From contig NZ_JBKOFW010000007.1 in the NCBI RefSeq assembly GCF_046764005.1, forward strand, positions 1 through 64,000: a stretch of DNA of 64,000 nucleotides, given 5' to 3'. Origin of the DNA: Oryzobacter faecalis. GTDB lineage: Bacteria > Actinomycetota > Actinomycetes > Actinomycetales > Dermatophilaceae. Below, one piece after another: positions 34,088-42,434 of the stretch. Under the pieces are notes generated by a model, which worked only from the letters and a program-made list of their open reading frames with translations, made no database searches and was not told where the DNA came from. The translations under genes were made by a program, and so were the position numbers. The stretch's first letter is position 1. Each line of letters starts with the position of its first letter.

Positions 34088-34897
34088 TCAGACCGCGATC
34101 GGGGCCTTGATGGACGGGTGCGCCTGGTAGCCGACGAGCTCGAAGTCGTCGAGGTCGTAGGCGTCGATGGAGTCGCGCGGGGTGATCGACATCGTCGGCA
34201 GGGGGTGCGGGTCGCGGGTCAGCTGCAGCCGCGCCTGCTCGAGGTGGTTCGAGTACAGGTGCGCGTCGCCGAGCGTGTGGACGAAGTGGCCCGGCCGCAG
34301 GCCGGTGAGCTGCGCGACCATCATCGTGAGGAGCGCGTAGGAGGCGATGTTGAAGGGGACGCCGAGGAAGACGTCGGCGCTGCGCTGGTAGAGCTGGCAG
34401 TCCAGGTGGGCGGGCCCGCCGTCGGCCGCGGGTCGCACGTAGAACTGGAACAGCGCGTGGCAGGGGGGCAGGGCCATGTCGTCGACGTCGGCGACGTTCC
34501 AGGCCGAGACGATGTGCCGCCGCGAGTCGGGGGAGTGCCGGATCGACTCGACGACCCTGGCGACCTGGTCGACCCGACGCCCGTCCGGGGTCGGCCACGA
34601 GCGCCACTGGTGGCCGTACACCGGACCCAGGTCGCCGTTCGCGTCGGCCCACTCGTCCCAGATCGTGATGCCGCGCTCCTGCAGCCAGCGCACGTTGGTG
34701 TCCCCGCGCAGGAACCACAGGAGCTCACCGATGATCGAGCGCAGGTGCAGCCGCTTGGTCGTGACGACGGGGAAGCCCTCGGCGAGGTCGAAGCGCATCT
34801 GGTACCCGAAGACGCTGCGCGTGCCGGTGCCGGTGCGGTCGGACTTCTCGACGCCGGTGGTGAGCACGTGGTCGAGGAGGTCGAGGTACTGGCGCAC
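34088..34897 (-). CDS. thyA: Thymidylate synthase
   Basis: 269 residues. The nucleophile is Cys146 in ALPPCHALFQFYV; other signatures are RTGTGTRSVFGYQMRFDL, GELLWFLRGDTN and LDCQLYQRSADVFLGVPFNIASYALL. It methylates dUMP to dTMP using methylene-tetrahydrofolate. GTG start, leaderless by position of a TACGCT -10 element. Operon with folA. Confidence 0.97.
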   Translation of the reverse strand: MRQYLDLLDHVLTTGVEKSDRTGTGTRSVFGYQMRFDLAEGFPVVTTKRLHLRSIIGELLWFLRGDTNVRWLQERGITIWDEWADANGDLGPVYGHQWRSWPTPDGRRVDQVARVVESIRHSPDSRRHIVSAWNVADVDDMALPPCHALFQFYVRPAADGGPAHLDCQLYQRSADVFLGVPFNIASYALLTMMVAQLTGLRPGHFVHTLGDAHLYSNHLEQARLQLTRDPHPLPTMSITPRDSIDAYDLDDFELVGYQAHPSIKAPIAV

Positions 34898-34903
34898 GGG
34901 CCG

Positions 34904-34909
34904 AGCGTA
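34904..34909 (-). promoter_or_regulatory. -10 element of thyA-folA, leaderless
   Basis: TACGCT on the minus strand ends 6 nt before the GTG start of thyA. It is divergent from the dapA promoter, 60 bp away. Confidence 0.5.
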
Positions 34910-34968
34910 CCCGCGGCCGCCCCCGGCACCCGGGCGCCGCCCCGGCGCGGCCCGACTCGTGGGCCCAC

Positions 34969-34974
34969 TACCCT
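34969..34974 (+). promoter_or_regulatory. -10 element of dapA-rnj, leaderless
   Basis: TACCCT ends 7 nt before the dapA ATG. Confidence 0.5.
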
Positions 34975-34981
34975 TGGCGCC

Positions 34982-35869
34982 ATGACGATCAACCCCTTCG
35001 GCCGCGTCCTCACCGCGATGGTGACCCCCATGTCACCCGACGGGGAGGTCGACGAGAAGGGCACCGACTCCCTCGTCGACCACCTCCTCGACACCGGCCA
35101 CGACGGGATCGTCGTCAACGGCACGACCGGTGAGGCCAGCACCCTCACCGACGACGAGAGCATCGCGACGATCCGGCGGGTCAGGGAGCGCGCGGGCGAC
35201 CGCGCGACGGTCGTCGCCGGGGTCGGGTCCAACGACACCCGCCACGCGGTGCACATGGCGCAGCGGGCGGCCGAGGTCGGTGCCGACGCGCTGCTCCTCG
35301 TCTCGCCGTACTACAACAAGCCGACCCAGGCGGGTCTCGTCGCGCACTGCCGCGCCGTCGCCGACGCCACCGAGCTGCCGGTGATGCTCTACGACATCCC
35401 GGGACGCACCGGCATCCCCTTCCAGCACGACACCCTCGTCGCCCTCGCCGAGCACCCGCGCATCCTCGCCGTCAAGGACGCCAAGGGCGACCTCGCCGCG
35501 GCGACGAGGGGTCTCGCCGACACCGACCTGCTGTGGTTCAGCGGCGAGGACGCCCTCACCCTGCCGCTGCTCGCCATCGGGGCCGTCGGCACGGTCTCGG
35601 TCGTCGGGCACGTCGCGGGCCGCGAGTACCGCGCGATGGTCGAGGCCGTCGACCGCGGTGACCTCGCGGAGGCCCGGAGGCTCAACGCGGCGCTGCTGCC
35701 CGTCGTGGACGCGATCATGTCGCCGTCGCAGGGGGCGATCATGGCCAAGGCCGCACTCGTCGAGCTCGGCGTCATCGAGTCGGCCGCGGTGCGACTCCCC
35801 CTCGTCGAGAGTCCGCCGGAGCACCTCGAGGCCCTGCGCGCCGCCCTCGCGACCCTCCCGACCCGATGA
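34982..35869 (+). CDS. dapA: 4-hydroxy-tetrahydrodipicolinate synthase
   Basis: 295 residues of the class I aldolase TIM barrel. GIVVNGTTGEASTL binds pyruvate, LLVSPYYNKPTQ carries the catalytic Tyr, and the Schiff-base Lys is in LAVKDAKGDL. It condenses pyruvate with aspartate semialdehyde, the first committed step to diaminopimelate. No ribosome site; leaderless by promoter position. Its stop overlaps the rnj start. Confidence 0.96.
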   Translation: MTINPFGRVLTAMVTPMSPDGEVDEKGTDSLVDHLLDTGHDGIVVNGTTGEASTLTDDESIATIRRVRERAGDRATVVAGVGSNDTRHAVHMAQRAAEVGADALLLVSPYYNKPTQAGLVAHCRAVADATELPVMLYDIPGRTGIPFQHDTLVALAEHPRILAVKDAKGDLAAATRGLADTDLLWFSGEDALTLPLLAIGAVGTVSVVGHVAGREYRAMVEAVDRGDLAEARRLNAALLPVVDAIMSPSQGAIMAKAALVELGVIESAAVRLPLVESPPEHLEALRAALATLPTR

Positions 35870-37551
35870 GCCACCCCCACCCCGAGCTCGAGCTCCCCGG
35901 TCCGCTGGAGGACGGCGGCGTCCGCGTCGTCGCACTCGGCGGCCTGGGCGAGGTCGGCCGCAACATGACCGTCGTCGAGCACCGCGGCCAGCTGCTCGTC
36001 ATCGACTGCGGGGTGCTGTTCCCCGACGACCACCACCCCGGGATCGACCTGATCCTCCCGGACTTCGAGTACGTCAAGGACCGGCTCGACGACATCCAGG
36101 CGATCGTCCTCACGCACGGCCACGAGGACCACATCGGCGCGGTGCCCTACCTCCTGCGCCTGCGCAAGGACATCCCGCTCGTCGGGTCGACCCTGACGCT
36201 GGCGCTCATCGAGGCCAAGCTCAAGGAGCACCGGATCACCCCGTACACCCTGGGGGTCACCGAGGGGCAGCGCGAGAGGCTCGGCGTCTTCGACTGCGAG
36301 TTCGTCGCGGTCAACCACTCGATCCCCGACGCCCTCGCCGTGGCGGTCCGGACGTCCGGCGGCACCCTGCTGCACACCGGCGACTTCAAGATGGACCAGC
36401 TGCCGCTCGACGGCCGCCTCACCGACCTGCGCGCCTTCGCCCGCCTGGGGGAGGAGGGCATCGACCTGTTCCTCACCGACTCCACGAACGCCGAGGTCCC
36501 CGGCTTCACGACGCCCGAGCGCGAGATCAGCCCGGCCATCGACAAGGTGTTCCGGCACGCCGAGCGCCGCATCATCGTCGCCTGCTTCTCCTCGCACGTG
36601 CACCGCGTGCAGCAGGTCCTCGACGCCGCCGAGAAGGCGGGGCGCAAGGTCGCCATGGTCGGCCGGTCGATGGTCCGCAACATGGGGATCGCCGCCGACC
36701 TCGGCTACCTCCACGTGCCCGACGGCGTCCTCGTCGACGTCAAGAAGCTCGACGACCTGCCCGACGACCAGGTCGTCCTCGTCTGCACCGGCTCCCAGGG
36801 CGAGCCGATGGCGGCGCTGTCGCGGATGGCGAACCGCGACCACCGCATCGACGTCGGTCAGGGCGACACCGTCCTCATGGCGTCCTCGCTCATCCCGGGC
36901 AACGAGAACGCGGTCTACCGGGTCATCAACGGCCTCATGCGGCTGGGGGCCACGGTGGTCCACAAGGGCAACGCCAAGGTCCACGTGTCCGGCCACGCCA
37001 GCGCCGGCGAGCTCCTCTACTGCTACAACATCGTCAAGCCGCGCAACGTCATGCCGGTCCACGGCGAGTGGCGCCACCTCGTGGCCAACGCCGAGCTGGC
37101 CGTGGCCACGGGCGTGCCGCGCCAGAACGTCGTCGTCGCCGAGGACGGGGTCGTCGTCGACCTCCTCGACGGTCGGGCGCGCATCGTCGGCGCGGTGCCC
37201 TGCGGGTACGTCTACGTCGACGGGTCGTCGGTGGGGGAGGCCGACGAGGCGCTGCTCAAGGACCGCCGGATCCTGCGCGACGAGGGCTTCATCTCGGTCA
37301 TCGTCGTCGTCGACTCGATGACGGGGAAGGTCGTCGCCGGCCCCGAGATCACCGCACGCGGGTTCGTCGAGGACGACGTCATCTTCGACGACGTCATGCC
37401 CTCGCTCGTCAAGGCGCTCGACGAGGCGACGGGCAACGGGGTCACGGACGCCTACCAGCTCCAGCAGGTCATCCGCCGCTCCGTCGGCGGCTGGGTCGGG
37501 CGCAAGATCCGTCGGCGCCCGATGATCATCCCGATGGTCGTCGAGGCCTGA
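35866..37551 (+). CDS. rnj: Ribonuclease J
   Basis: 561 residues. Metallo-beta-lactamase core with the zinc motif LTHGHEDHIGAVPYLL near residue 82, the beta-CASP insertion (HRVQQVLDAAEKAGRKVAMVGRSM) and HVSGHASAGEL. C-terminal RNase J domain follows. It has 5'-3' exo- and endonuclease activity in RNA decay. Coupled to dapA by ATGA, an arrangement common in actinobacteria. Confidence 0.95.
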   Translation: MSHPHPELELPGPLEDGGVRVVALGGLGEVGRNMTVVEHRGQLLVIDCGVLFPDDHHPGIDLILPDFEYVKDRLDDIQAIVLTHGHEDHIGAVPYLLRLRKDIPLVGSTLTLALIEAKLKEHRITPYTLGVTEGQRERLGVFDCEFVAVNHSIPDALAVAVRTSGGTLLHTGDFKMDQLPLDGRLTDLRAFARLGEEGIDLFLTDSTNAEVPGFTTPEREISPAIDKVFRHAERRIIVACFSSHVHRVQQVLDAAEKAGRKVAMVGRSMVRNMGIAADLGYLHVPDGVLVDVKKLDDLPDDQVVLVCTGSQGEPMAALSRMANRDHRIDVGQGDTVLMASSLIPGNENAVYRVINGLMRLGATVVHKGNAKVHVSGHASAGELLYCYNIVKPRNVMPVHGEWRHLVANAELAVATGVPRQNVVVAEDGVVVDLLDGRARIVGAVPCGYVYVDGSSVGEADEALLKDRRILRDEGFISVIVVVDSMTGKVVAGPEITARGFVEDDVIFDDVMPSLVKALDEATGNGVTDAYQLQQVIRRSVGGWVGRKIRRRPMIIPMVVEA

Positions 37552-37717
37552 CCGCTTCGTGACCCCTCGGGGTCCTCGCGGCACCTCCTCCGGCCCGGAG
37601 CGGGTGCGTCCTGTGACACCCGGGTCCTCTGGTCACGGTTGTGACTCATGTGGCGACGAGGGCTGGCAACTTCCGGCCACTTGGTGATATGGGGCAGTGA
37701 GAAAGGTAAGGGAAACG

Positions 37718-37723
37718 TAAAGT
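37718..37723 (+). promoter_or_regulatory. Candidate -10 element in front of the three-hairpin structure
   Basis: TAAAGT lies in an unusually AT-rich patch (37681-37726) within very GC-rich DNA. A plus-strand transcript would begin near 37730, at the edge of the first hairpin. Confidence 0.35.
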
Positions 37724-37726
37724 TCT

Positions 37727-37828
37727 GGTCAGCGGAGGTCAAAGGACCAGCCGACCTCGACGTGGCCTCCGAGCAGGGGTGGCCACGTCGCCCGGCGCAT
37801 CTGGCCGCAGGGGGTCAGATGCGCCGGG
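37727..37828. ncRNA. Three contiguous hairpins between rnj and ftsK; 6C-RNA-like candidate
   Basis: Three stems stand head to tail. 37727-37756 pairs GGTCAGC with GCCGACC plus inner GGTC/GACC. 37758-37790 has perfect 10-bp arms and a 13-nt loop. 37791-37828 has perfect 13-bp arms and a 12-nt loop. The two large loops share a motif: GCAGGGGT and GCAGGGGGT on the plus strand, that is ACCCC(C)TGC on the minus strand. Two hairpins with C-run loops followed by a terminator-like stem is the layout of actinobacterial 6C RNA, read here on the minus strand, although the C runs are 4 and 5 rather than at least 6. On the plus strand it would be an ftsK leader or rnj trailer. Strand is undecided. Confidence 0.5.
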
Positions 37829-37947
37829 AACTCCGGCTCCGGCCCCGCCGCCACCCCACACCCCGCCGTACCGGCGTCGTGTGGGCCTGCCCCGAAACCG
37901 GCGGCGTCACGGCGCGTGTGACGCGTGATACCGGTGTGACTCTCGCG

Positions 37948-37953
37948 TAGCCT
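37948..37953 (+). promoter_or_regulatory. ftsK -10 element, leaderless
   Basis: TAGCCT ends 7 nt before the ftsK ATG. The interval 37829-37947 between the hairpins and this element shows nothing else I can support. Confidence 0.5.
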
Positions 37954-37960
37954 GCGCAGC

Positions 37961-40645
37961 ATGGCGACTCGTACGTCCTCCTCGGCGCGCGGCCGGTCCT
38001 CCTCGACCCGGCCCGCGTCCCGCCGTGCGCCCGCGCGGCGCACGACGTCCTCCCGCACGCCCCGCTCCGGCGGGTTGCCGCTGCCCCTGCGGGCGGTCCA
38101 GTCGACCTGGATGGGCCTGGCCCACGCCACGGGAGCGGTCGCCCGCAAGGTCGGCGACACCGGGCGCGACCTCGAGCCCGAGCACCGTCGCGACGGCCTC
38201 GGCCTGCTCTTCCTCGCCCTCGCCGTCGTCGTCGCGGCCCGCGAGTGGTGGGGGATGCCGGGGCCGGTCGGCACGGTCGTCCACGCCGTCGTCGCGGGCA
38301 CCTTCGGCCGCGTCGGCTACGCCGTGCCCCTCGTCCTGCTCGCCATCGGCATCCACCTGCTGCGTGCGCCGAAGGAGGAGTCGGCCAGCTCGCGGATCCT
38401 CGTGGGGACGACCGCGCTCGCGTTCTCCGCGTGCGGCCTCGCCCACGTCGCCGCCGACATCCCCACCCCGCCGGAGGGGGCGAACGCCATGCGCGCGGCC
38501 GGCGGCATCATCGGCTTCCTCGCCTCGAGCCCGCTCGAGGCGGCGGTGTCCGTCTACGGCACCGTGCCGCTCCTGCTCATGCTCGGCCTGTTCGGCGTCC
38601 TCGTCGTCACGGCGACCCCGCTCCACCAGGTCCCCGAGCGGCTGCGCACCGTCCTGGCCCGGCTCACCGGGCACGCTCCGGCCGAGCCGGAGCGGGACGA
38701 GCCCGCGGCCACCCCGCGCCGGCGCCGCACCCGCGCCGACCTCGAGGCCGACGCCCTCTCCGGCGACGAGGCCTTCGAGCAGGCGGCGGTCGTCGACCCG
38801 GTCACCGGGCGCCGCCTGCGCCCCGGCCAGAAGCGCCCGGCCCCCGTCGCTCCCACGCCGGGCGGCGACGCCACGGCGGCCGCCGGCCCGGCCGCCCGCG
38901 GGCCGGTGCCCGAGAGGGTCGCCCTCGAGGCGCCGCCGACGACCCCGCTCCCGCAGCGGGTCGAGCAGCTCTCGCTCGCCGGCGACGTCACCTACACGCT
39001 GCCCGACTCCGCGATCCTCGAGCCGGGCAGCCCGCACAAGGCCCGCAGCGCGGCCAACGACCGGGTCGTCGAGGCGCTCACGCAGGTGCTCGACCAGTTC
39101 GAGATCGACGCCCAGGTCACCGGCTTCACCCGTGGCCCGACCGTCACCCGCTACGAGGTGGAGCTCGGCCCCGGCATCAAGGTCGAGCGGGTCACCGCCT
39201 TGTCGAAGAACATCGCCTACGCCGTCGCGAGCGCGGACGTGCGCATCCTCAGCCCCATCCCGGGCAAGTCGGCGATCGGCATCGAGATCCCCAACACCGA
39301 CCGCGAGAAGGTCTCCCTCGGCGACGTCCTGCGCAGCCAGGTCGCCCGGGGCACCGAGCACCCCATGGTCATGGGTGTCGGCAAGGACGTCGAGGGCGGC
39401 TACGTCATCGCCAACCTCGCGAAGATGCCGCACCTGCTCGTCGCGGGCGCCACGGGCGCCGGCAAGTCGAGCTTCGTCAACTCGATGATCACCTCGATCC
39501 TCATGCGCTCCACCCCCGACGAGGTCCGCCTCGTCCTCGTCGACCCCAAGCGCGTCGAGCTGACCGCCTACGAGGGGATCCCGCACCTCATCACGCCGAT
39601 CATCACGAACCCGAAGAAGGCCGCCGAGGCCCTCCAGTGGGTCGTGCGCGAGATGGACACCCGCTACGACGACCTCGCGGCGTTCGGGTTCAAGCACGTC
39701 GACGAGTTCAACAAGTCCGTCAAGGCCGGCAAGGTCAAGCCGCTCCCGGGCTCCGAGCGTGTCATCGCGCCGTACCCGTACCTCCTCGTCGTCGTCGACG
39801 AGCTCGCCGACCTCATGATGGTGGCACCGCGCGACGTCGAGGAGTCGATCGTCCGGATCACCCAGCTCGCCCGTGCGGCCGGCATCCACCTCGTCCTCGC
39901 GACGCAGCGTCCGTCGGTCGACGTCGTCACCGGCCTCATCAAGGCCAACGTCCCCTCGCGGATGGCGTTCGCGACCTCCTCGCTCGCCGACAGCCGCGTC
40001 GTCCTCGACCAGCCCGGCGCGGAGAAGCTCATCGGCCAGGGCGACGCGCTCTTCCTCCCGATGGGCGCCAGCAAGCCGATGCGCGTGCAGGGGGCCTGGG
40101 TCACCGAGTCCGAGATCCAGGCCGTCGTCAAGCACGTCACCGACCAGCTCAAGCCGAGCTACCGCGACGACGTCACCGTCACGGCACCGAAGAAGCAGAT
40201 CGACGACGACATCGGCGACGACCTCGACCTGCTGCTCCAGGCCACCGAGCTCGTCGTCACGACGCAGTTCGGCTCGACCTCGATGCTCCAGCGCAAGCTG
40301 CGCGTCGGCTTCGCCAAGGCCGGCCGGCTCATGGACCTCCTCGAGAGCCGTGGCGTCGTGGGGCCCTCCGAGGGCAGCAAGGCGCGCGACGTCCTCGTCA
40401 AGCCCGACGACCTGCCGACGACCCTCGCCCTGCTGCGCGGCGACGACGTGCCGGAGTCCCTCGACGAGCCGTACGACGACCGCGCGGTCACCGACGACTC
40501 CACCGACGACACCTCCGAGGTGCCCGTCCTCCGGGGGTACGGCGGCGACGCGGTGGCAGACGACCTCGACCGCTACCCGGCGGCCGTCGAGTACGGCGAC
40601 GAGGACGGCGGCGAGGACGCCTGGGAGCTCACCGGGCGGCGCTGA
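37961..40645 (+). CDS. ftsK: DNA translocase FtsK/SpoIIIE
   Basis: 894 residues. A basic Ser/Arg/Pro N-terminal tail, four membrane segments (residues ~80-220), an Ala/Pro-rich linker, then the motor: Walker A GATGAGKSSFVN near residue 496, Walker B YLLVVVDELADLMM near 610, and VLATQRPSVDVVTGLIKANVPSRMAF. The C-terminal gamma domain (LLLQATELVVTTQFGSTSMLQRKLRVGFAKAGRLMD) recognises orienting sequences. It pumps chromosome DNA at the division septum. No ribosome site; probably leaderless. Confidence 0.96.
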   Translation: MATRTSSSARGRSSSTRPASRRAPARRTTSSRTPRSGGLPLPLRAVQSTWMGLAHATGAVARKVGDTGRDLEPEHRRDGLGLLFLALAVVVAAREWWGMPGPVGTVVHAVVAGTFGRVGYAVPLVLLAIGIHLLRAPKEESASSRILVGTTALAFSACGLAHVAADIPTPPEGANAMRAAGGIIGFLASSPLEAAVSVYGTVPLLLMLGLFGVLVVTATPLHQVPERLRTVLARLTGHAPAEPERDEPAATPRRRRTRADLEADALSGDEAFEQAAVVDPVTGRRLRPGQKRPAPVAPTPGGDATAAAGPAARGPVPERVALEAPPTTPLPQRVEQLSLAGDVTYTLPDSAILEPGSPHKARSAANDRVVEALTQVLDQFEIDAQVTGFTRGPTVTRYEVELGPGIKVERVTALSKNIAYAVASADVRILSPIPGKSAIGIEIPNTDREKVSLGDVLRSQVARGTEHPMVMGVGKDVEGGYVIANLAKMPHLLVAGATGAGKSSFVNSMITSILMRSTPDEVRLVLVDPKRVELTAYEGIPHLITPIITNPKKAAEALQWVVREMDTRYDDLAAFGFKHVDEFNKSVKAGKVKPLPGSERVIAPYPYLLVVVDELADLMMVAPRDVEESIVRITQLARAAGIHLVLATQRPSVDVVTGLIKANVPSRMAFATSSLADSRVVLDQPGAEKLIGQGDALFLPMGASKPMRVQGAWVTESEIQAVVKHVTDQLKPSYRDDVTVTAPKKQIDDDIGDDLDLLLQATELVVTTQFGSTSMLQRKLRVGFAKAGRLMDLLESRGVVGPSEGSKARDVLVKPDDLPTTLALLRGDDVPESLDEPYDDRAVTDDSTDDTSEVPVLRGYGGDAVADDLDRYPAAVEYGDEDGGEDAWELTGRR

Positions 40646-40675
40646 CCCCACCCGCGGCGGTGCGCGGGTCGGGGT
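40645..40675. terminator. Bidirectional terminator between ftsK and the MauE-thioredoxin gene
   Basis: ACCCC and ACCCGCG (40645-40656) pair with CGCGGGT and GGGGT (40663-40675), with a single bulged C and a 6-nt loop. It serves both convergent genes. Confidence 0.7.
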
Positions 40676-40678
40676 GGG

Positions 40679-41677
40679 TCAGGGGGCCGTGACGTCGGTC
40701 TGCGCGCGCAGGTGCTCGCGCACGTCCTCGACGAAGGCGCGGACCTCGCCCTCGCCGTGCACGGGCCCTCCGGCGAGGTACCCGTCGGTGCCGAGGAGGA
40801 CGGCCCCGGGCGTCGACATCGCGAACGCCGCACGGGCGATGCCGAACTCGTCGAACCAGGCGTGCCCCTTGAGGTGGCCGAGCCCGACGACCAGCGACTC
40901 CGGCGACCCGGCCACGACGGCCTTGACGACGACGAGCGGCGCGAGGTCGTCCGCCCACCCGGCCACCTCGTGCGAGAGCGACTGGCACGGGGTGCACCCG
41001 GGCGACAGGAAGAGCAGGAGGTGCGCGCCGCGGTTGGTCTGGTCGCGCAGGAGGGCGACGCGCCCCTCCTCGGTGAGCACCTGGGCGCGGGGGATGGCGG
41101 TGCGCAGGTAGTTCCCGTCCTCGTCCACCTCGGGCTCCGAGCCGCCGGTGACGTCGGCGGACCCGGTCGACCGGTGCGTCACGAGGACCGCCGCGAGGCT
41201 GGCCAGGGCGGCGGCGCCGAGCCACGCCCACGTCGCCGGCTCGCTGAGGGCGGGGACCAGGGCGACGTCGCGCTGCCCCGCGACGACGGCCAGGCCCGCC
41301 GCCGCGACGAGAACCACGTTGCGCCACACCGTGACCCGGGTGACGCGGTCGTCACCGAGGGCGCCGAAGCAGCCGCAGTCGACAGGCTCGGGACGGCGGA
41401 CGGCCCGGGCCACGAGCACGAGGTAGGCGAGGAAGAGGACGAGCACGAGGACGGCCCCGAGGAGGAGGAGGGCGCCGCCCGTGACGAGCAGCCACAGTCC
41501 GAGGACGGCCTCCGCCCACGGCAGGGCCCGCCGCACGGGGGACCGGTCGAGGACGGTGGGCACCTCGAGGGCGGTGAAGGCCCGGTCGACCGACGCGGGG
41601 TCGCGCAGCTTGGCGACCCCGCTCACGAGCAGCACGGCGGCGCAGGTGAGGAGCGGCAGGAGCAGCGGGCTCGGCAT
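40679..41677 (-). CDS. MauE-like membrane domain fused to a thioredoxin-like domain
   Basis: 332 residues. Four membrane segments in the first ~160 residues with the MauE/DoxX-type start LLVSGVAKLRDP and the redox-type motif VDCGCFGAL. The C-terminal ~150 residues are thioredoxin-like with the CxxC pair in LFLSPGCTPCQSLSHEVAGW. It is probably a membrane thiol-disulfide carrier facing the outside, used in protein disulfide or cofactor maturation. ATG at 41677 is taken; a GTG at 41695 is possible. Neither has a clear ribosome site. Confidence 0.8.
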   Translation of the reverse strand: MPSPLLLPLLTCAAVLLVSGVAKLRDPASVDRAFTALEVPTVLDRSPVRRALPWAEAVLGLWLLVTGGALLLLGAVLVLVLFLAYLVLVARAVRRPEPVDCGCFGALGDDRVTRVTVWRNVVLVAAAGLAVVAGQRDVALVPALSEPATWAWLGAAALASLAAVLVTHRSTGSADVTGGSEPEVDEDGNYLRTAIPRAQVLTEEGRVALLRDQTNRGAHLLLFLSPGCTPCQSLSHEVAGWADDLAPLVVVKAVVAGSPESLVVGLGHLKGHAWFDEFGIARAAFAMSTPGAVLLGTDGYLAGGPVHGEGEVRAFVEDVREHLRAQTDVTAP

Positions 41678-41702
41678 ACCGGCATTGTGCGGCACCCGCG
41701 CC

Positions 41703-41708
41703 TACAGT
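41703..41708 (+). promoter_or_regulatory. -10 element of the channel-like gene, leaderless
   Basis: TACAGT ends 6 nt before the ATG at 41715 and lies within 30 bp of the start of the divergent MauE-thioredoxin gene, so the two promoters overlap or face each other. Confidence 0.5.
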
Positions 41709-41714
41709 GTGGCC

Positions 41715-42416
41715 ATGACGTCGACGTGGGAGGACCTGCGCGAGCCCCCGTCCCGGTCGGCGCGGTGGCGGGCGACCCTGCGCAAGCAACCGTCGGCCTT
41801 CCTCCTGGCGGTCCAGATCCTCGTCATCCTCCTCCTGCCGTTCCTCGAGACCTCGGACGGTGGGCGGGCGGTCATCTCGCTGCTCAGCCTGTCGGCGCTC
41901 GTCATCGCGATCTTCACGGTCCGCAGCACCCCGGCCCTCACGTGGCTGTCGGCGACCCTCGCGCTGCCCGCGGTCGTCTTCGAGGTGTGGAGCCTGTTCG
42001 ACGACCGCAGCGTCATCCTCGCCCTCGCCCACGCGGCCCTCGCGCTCTTCTACTTCTACACGGCGTACGCGCTCATCGCGTACATGTTCGAGGACTACTG
42101 GGTCACCAAGGACGAGCTGTTCGCCGTCGGGGCGTGCTTCACCGTGCTCGTCTTCGCCTTCGCCTACGTCTTCCTCGCCGTGCAGGAGGTCTGGCCGTCG
42201 TCGTTCACGTCCTTCGACGGACCGGGGCAGCGGACCCTGCTCGAGCTGCTCTACTACTCCGGCGCCAACCTCACCTCGGTGGGGCTCTCCGACGTCGGAC
42301 CCATCAGGCCGGAGGCTCGCGCGATCGGCACCGTCGAACAGCTCGGTGGGGTCCTGTACGTCGCGATGGTCATCTCGCGCCTCGTCGCGCTGACCGTGCT
42401 CCGTTCCCGGCAGTAG
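41715..42416 (+). CDS. Ion-channel-like membrane protein with atypical filter
   Basis: 233 residues with six predicted membrane helices and a pore-like re-entrant segment between the last two: LLELLYYSGANLTSVGLSDVGPI near residues 174-196. In the position of the potassium selectivity filter (TxGYGD) it has TSVGLSD, so ion selectivity is uncertain. S4-type charges are not evident. A two-pore-helix channel family (Ion_trans_2) is the best guess. Confidence 0.65.
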   Translation: MTSTWEDLREPPSRSARWRATLRKQPSAFLLAVQILVILLLPFLETSDGGRAVISLLSLSALVIAIFTVRSTPALTWLSATLALPAVVFEVWSLFDDRSVILALAHAALALFYFYTAYALIAYMFEDYWVTKDELFAVGACFTVLVFAFAYVFLAVQEVWPSSFTSFDGPGQRTLLELLYYSGANLTSVGLSDVGPIRPEARAIGTVEQLGGVLYVAMVISRLVALTVLRSRQ

Positions 42417-42434
42417 GGGAGGCCGGTCCGCGGC

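Noticed and set aside
37552..37960. A c-di-AMP (ydaO-type) or other known riboswitch in the rnj-ftsK gap
   Set aside because: The three simple hairpins do not show the multi-branched ydaO core, and ftsK appears to have its own leaderless promoter.
37907..40651. A 914-codon open frame on the minus strand across ftsK
   Set aside because: ftsK has all motor and membrane motifs on the plus strand; the antisense frame is Arg/Gly/Asp-rich with no domain, an effect of GC-rich codon usage.
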